A stretch of DNA of 64,000 nucleotides from Trueperaceae bacterium (lineage in GTDB: Bacteria > Deinococcota > Deinococci > Deinococcales > Trueperaceae). The translations under genes were made by a program, and so were the position numbers. Of this stretch, positions 62,424 through 64,000 are shown one piece after another. The stretch lies in contig DASVCN010000012.1 of NCBI GenBank assembly GCA_036381595.1, positions 1 to 64,000 of the forward strand, in the 5' to 3' direction. Below the pieces are notes generated by a model. That model saw only the letters and a list, made by a program, of their open reading frames with translations. It was not told the origin of the DNA and made no database searches. Numbering within the stretch: the first letter of the stretch is position 1; the number at the start of each line of letters is the position of its first letter.

Positions 62424-62981
62424 TCATACCTCGGCATCGGCCGCGCTGAACACGTCGCAGAACCAACCACCGGCATAGGGCACGGTGTCGTAGGTGGTTC
62501 CCGACACCGGCACCACTCGCTCCTGGCCCCACCGGCGGGCCGCGGCCTCGTCTTCGAACGGCCCCACCATCGTCGATGTCCCCTGCCACCCGTCGGGGGC
62601 AGTAGGCAGGCTAAGCTCCCTCGTGGTTCCGCGGCGATCTCGAACCACCCGGTAGTAGGCGTAGTCGGCCACGGCCGCTTCCACCGCCTGCCCCATGAGT
62701 TCGTCGAGCCGCTCGAGTTGATCGCGCCGTGGGCCGGGGAAGGCCAGCATCAGCAACTCCTCTCCCACCTCCGCCTCGAAAAGCCGCTGATCGTCGAGCA
62801 CCGCCCCGAGAGGCTCGGCCGCAAGCGTCTTCAGGCGGCGGTCGACCCGCATGACCGGCAACGAGCAGAGCATCATGTAGCTCAACGGCTCTTCTCGCTT
62901 CAGGATGTCGAGGTCGAGTCCTGCCGCCTCGGCCCGGCTGCGGGCACCGGCATCCGGTTGGTGACTGTCCAGATCGATCAT
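62424..62981 (-). CDS. Conserved-looking hypothetical protein (185 residues)
   Basis: A soluble protein without a signal peptide or membrane segments. The N-terminal part is charged, the middle has LFEAEVGEELLMLAFPGPRRDQLERLDELMG (likely helices), and the C-terminal part is aromatic and Gly-rich (YDTVPYAGGWFCDVF). I do not recognise a family. It ends near a shared terminator and lies 33 bases after the class V aminotransferase stop, so it may be co-transcribed with it. Confidence 0.6.
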   Translation of the reverse strand: MIDLDSHQPDAGARSRAEAAGLDLDILKREEPLSYMMLCSLPVMRVDRRLKTLAAEPLGAVLDDQRLFEAEVGEELLMLAFPGPRRDQLERLDELMGQAVEAAVADYAYYRVVRDRRGTTRELSLPTAPDGWQGTSTMVGPFEDEAAARRWGQERVVPVSGTTYDTVPYAGGWFCDVFSAADAEV

Positions 62982-63014
62982 CGGCCCCTACCGTAACGGA
63001 GGCGAAGGCGGCGG

Positions 63015-64000
63015 TCAGGCAGCTGGCGCCAGCTTTTCCTCGAAACGTCCGGGGAGCGCAGGTTCACTCAGCAACTCGGCCAGGGCGCGCATCAGCCTGA
63101 GGTAGTGCTCGACACGGGCGTTCTCTCCCATCAGCCCCAGGCGCCAGATGCGACCGGCGAACTCGCCCAGCCCTCCCGCCACCGTTATCCGGAACCGATC
63201 ACGCAGCTGGGCCCGCAGAGAGGCGTCATCGAGGCCCTGGGGGAGACGCAGGGTGAGCACCGTGGGTAGCCGCACCTCGGCCTCGACCAGCGGCTCGAAC
63301 CCGTACTCCTCGAGGGCCGCCAGGAGGACTCTTCCGAGGTGCTCGGCGCGCGCACGACGGGCCGGCATCCCCTCCTCGAGAGCGGCTTCGATCGCTTCCC
63401 CGGTCGCCCAGTGAAGCTGCACCGGGATGGTGTGATGGTAACGGCGTCCCCCCGAAGGCTCCCAGTACTCCCTCATCCCCAGAGCGTCGCTGTACCAGCT
63501 CGCTACCGGCGTTTCGCGCGAGCCTATGCGCTCCATGGCCCTGCTGCTGAAGACCACGGGAGCGAGTCCCGGTGGAGCCGAGAGGCACTTCTGTGAGCCG
63601 GTGAAGGCGTAATCGATAGCCCACTCGGCCATCCGGAAGGGCAGCATGCCGACGGTGGTGACGGCGTCGACGGCGAACAGGGCTCCGACCTCGGCGGCTA
63701 CCTGGCCAAGCTCGGGAACCGGGTTGAGTACGCCGCTGCTGGTCTCTCCGTGCACGACCGCCATCAGACGCGGCTCACAGGCCCGGGCCGCGCTGCGGAC
63801 CACGTCCAGGTCGATGGCGGAACCTAGCGGGAATCTGACGGGGTGAACGCGGGCTCCGACCCGTCCGGCCATCTCCACCATCCGCTCGCCGAACACACCG
63901 TTGGAGACGACCAGGACGGGCTCGCCAGGCTCGACGAGGTTCATGAAACCGGCTTCCATCGCCAGCGAGCCCGTTCCCGAGAGCAGCGCCGCGAAGGAGT
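63015..64000 (-). CDS. Class V aminotransferase, alanine-glyoxylate/serine-pyruvate type (partial)
   Basis: The frame continues past the window edge, so the N-terminus is missing. The 328 residues visible include [52 protein letters not shown] and the PLP lysine in [24 protein letters not shown], then the C-terminal domain [19 protein letters not shown] typical of alanine-glyoxylate aminotransferases and serine-pyruvate transaminases. It would transfer an amino group from alanine or serine to glyoxylate or pyruvate, or feed serine/glycine metabolism. The exact substrate is not settled. Confidence 0.9.
   Translation of the reverse strand, partial: SFAALLSGTGSLAMEAGFMNLVEPGEPVLVVSNGVFGERMVEMAGRVGARVHPVRFPLGSAIDLDVVRSAARACEPRLMAVVHGETSSGVLNPVPELGQVAAEVGALFAVDAVTTVGMLPFRMAEWAIDYAFTGSQKCLSAPPGLAPVVFSSRAMERIGSRETPVASWYSDALGMREYWEPSGGRRYHHTIPVQLHWATGEAIEAALEEGMPARRARAEHLGRVLLAALEEYGFEPLVEAEVRLPTVLTLRLPQGLDDASLRAQLRDRFRITVAGGLGEFAGRIWRLGLMGENARVEHYLRLMRALAELLSEPALPGRFEEKLAPAA

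Overview
The window looks like a chromosomal segment of a GC-rich diderm bacterium, most probably of the Deinococcota (Deinococcus-Thermus), perhaps close to Trueperaceae. The evidence is indirect. The tmRNA resembles that of Thermus, with a tag ending NYALAA. There is a short SRP RNA. Promoters repeatedly place a -10 box just upstream of a start codon, as in leaderless mRNAs. An LptA/LptD/LptF-like outer-membrane export set sits next to a very large TamB-like protein. No rRNA, phage, IS element or CRISPR array was seen.

Layout. 1-916: end of an EAL-domain phosphodiesterase gene, a terminator and three tRNA genes (Thr, Phe, Asp) on the minus strand. 917-8836: minus-strand housekeeping genes (dxs with a membrane protein, a lipoprotein, a PGI/PMI-like sugar isomerase, purD-purN-MBL hydrolase as an overlapping run, a FAH-family enzyme). 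8882-12011: an ABC-F ATPase and a UgpC/MsmK-type sugar-import ATPase. 12074-14374: an accessory patch with a Phd/RelE-type toxin-antitoxin pair, a truncated ABC ATPase gene, a VapBC pair and ssrA. 14375-20400: an isolated BMP-type double ATPase, then a methionine operon (two O-acetylhomoserine sulfhydrylases and metX) behind a clear SAM-I riboswitch. A 22-codon ORF and mutually exclusive hairpins lie between the riboswitch and the first enzyme gene.

20393-25843: a DegT-type aminotransferase, two O-antigen-ligase-like membrane proteins of lower G+C, a type IV pilin, and the SRP RNA gene followed by imperfect tandem repeats. 25844-29501: fructosamine kinase, low-molecular-weight tyrosine phosphatase and a bifunctional (p)ppGpp enzyme. 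29621-37476: LptF/G-, LptD- and LptA-like genes, an inactive/active M16 peptidase pair, trpC and acylphosphatase. 37588-47523: a 3311-residue TamB-like protein. 47690-57548: pckA, a CtpA-type protease, glgA, a TPR protein, an M24 homologue lacking most metal ligands, a GlsB-type membrane protein, an oxidoreductase and glmS. A 380-base structured gap lies upstream of glmS. 57930-64000: pheS-pheT with a leader that looks like a Phe attenuator, small hypothetical genes and a class V aminotransferase cut by the window edge.

Functional themes are envelope building (glmS, LptA/D/F, TamB, CtpA, pilin with its likely glycosylation enzymes), methionine synthesis under SAM control, and RNA-level regulation (the SAM-I riboswitch leader, the pheST attenuator and an unexplained structured region before glmS). 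The last two are the least explained parts of the window.
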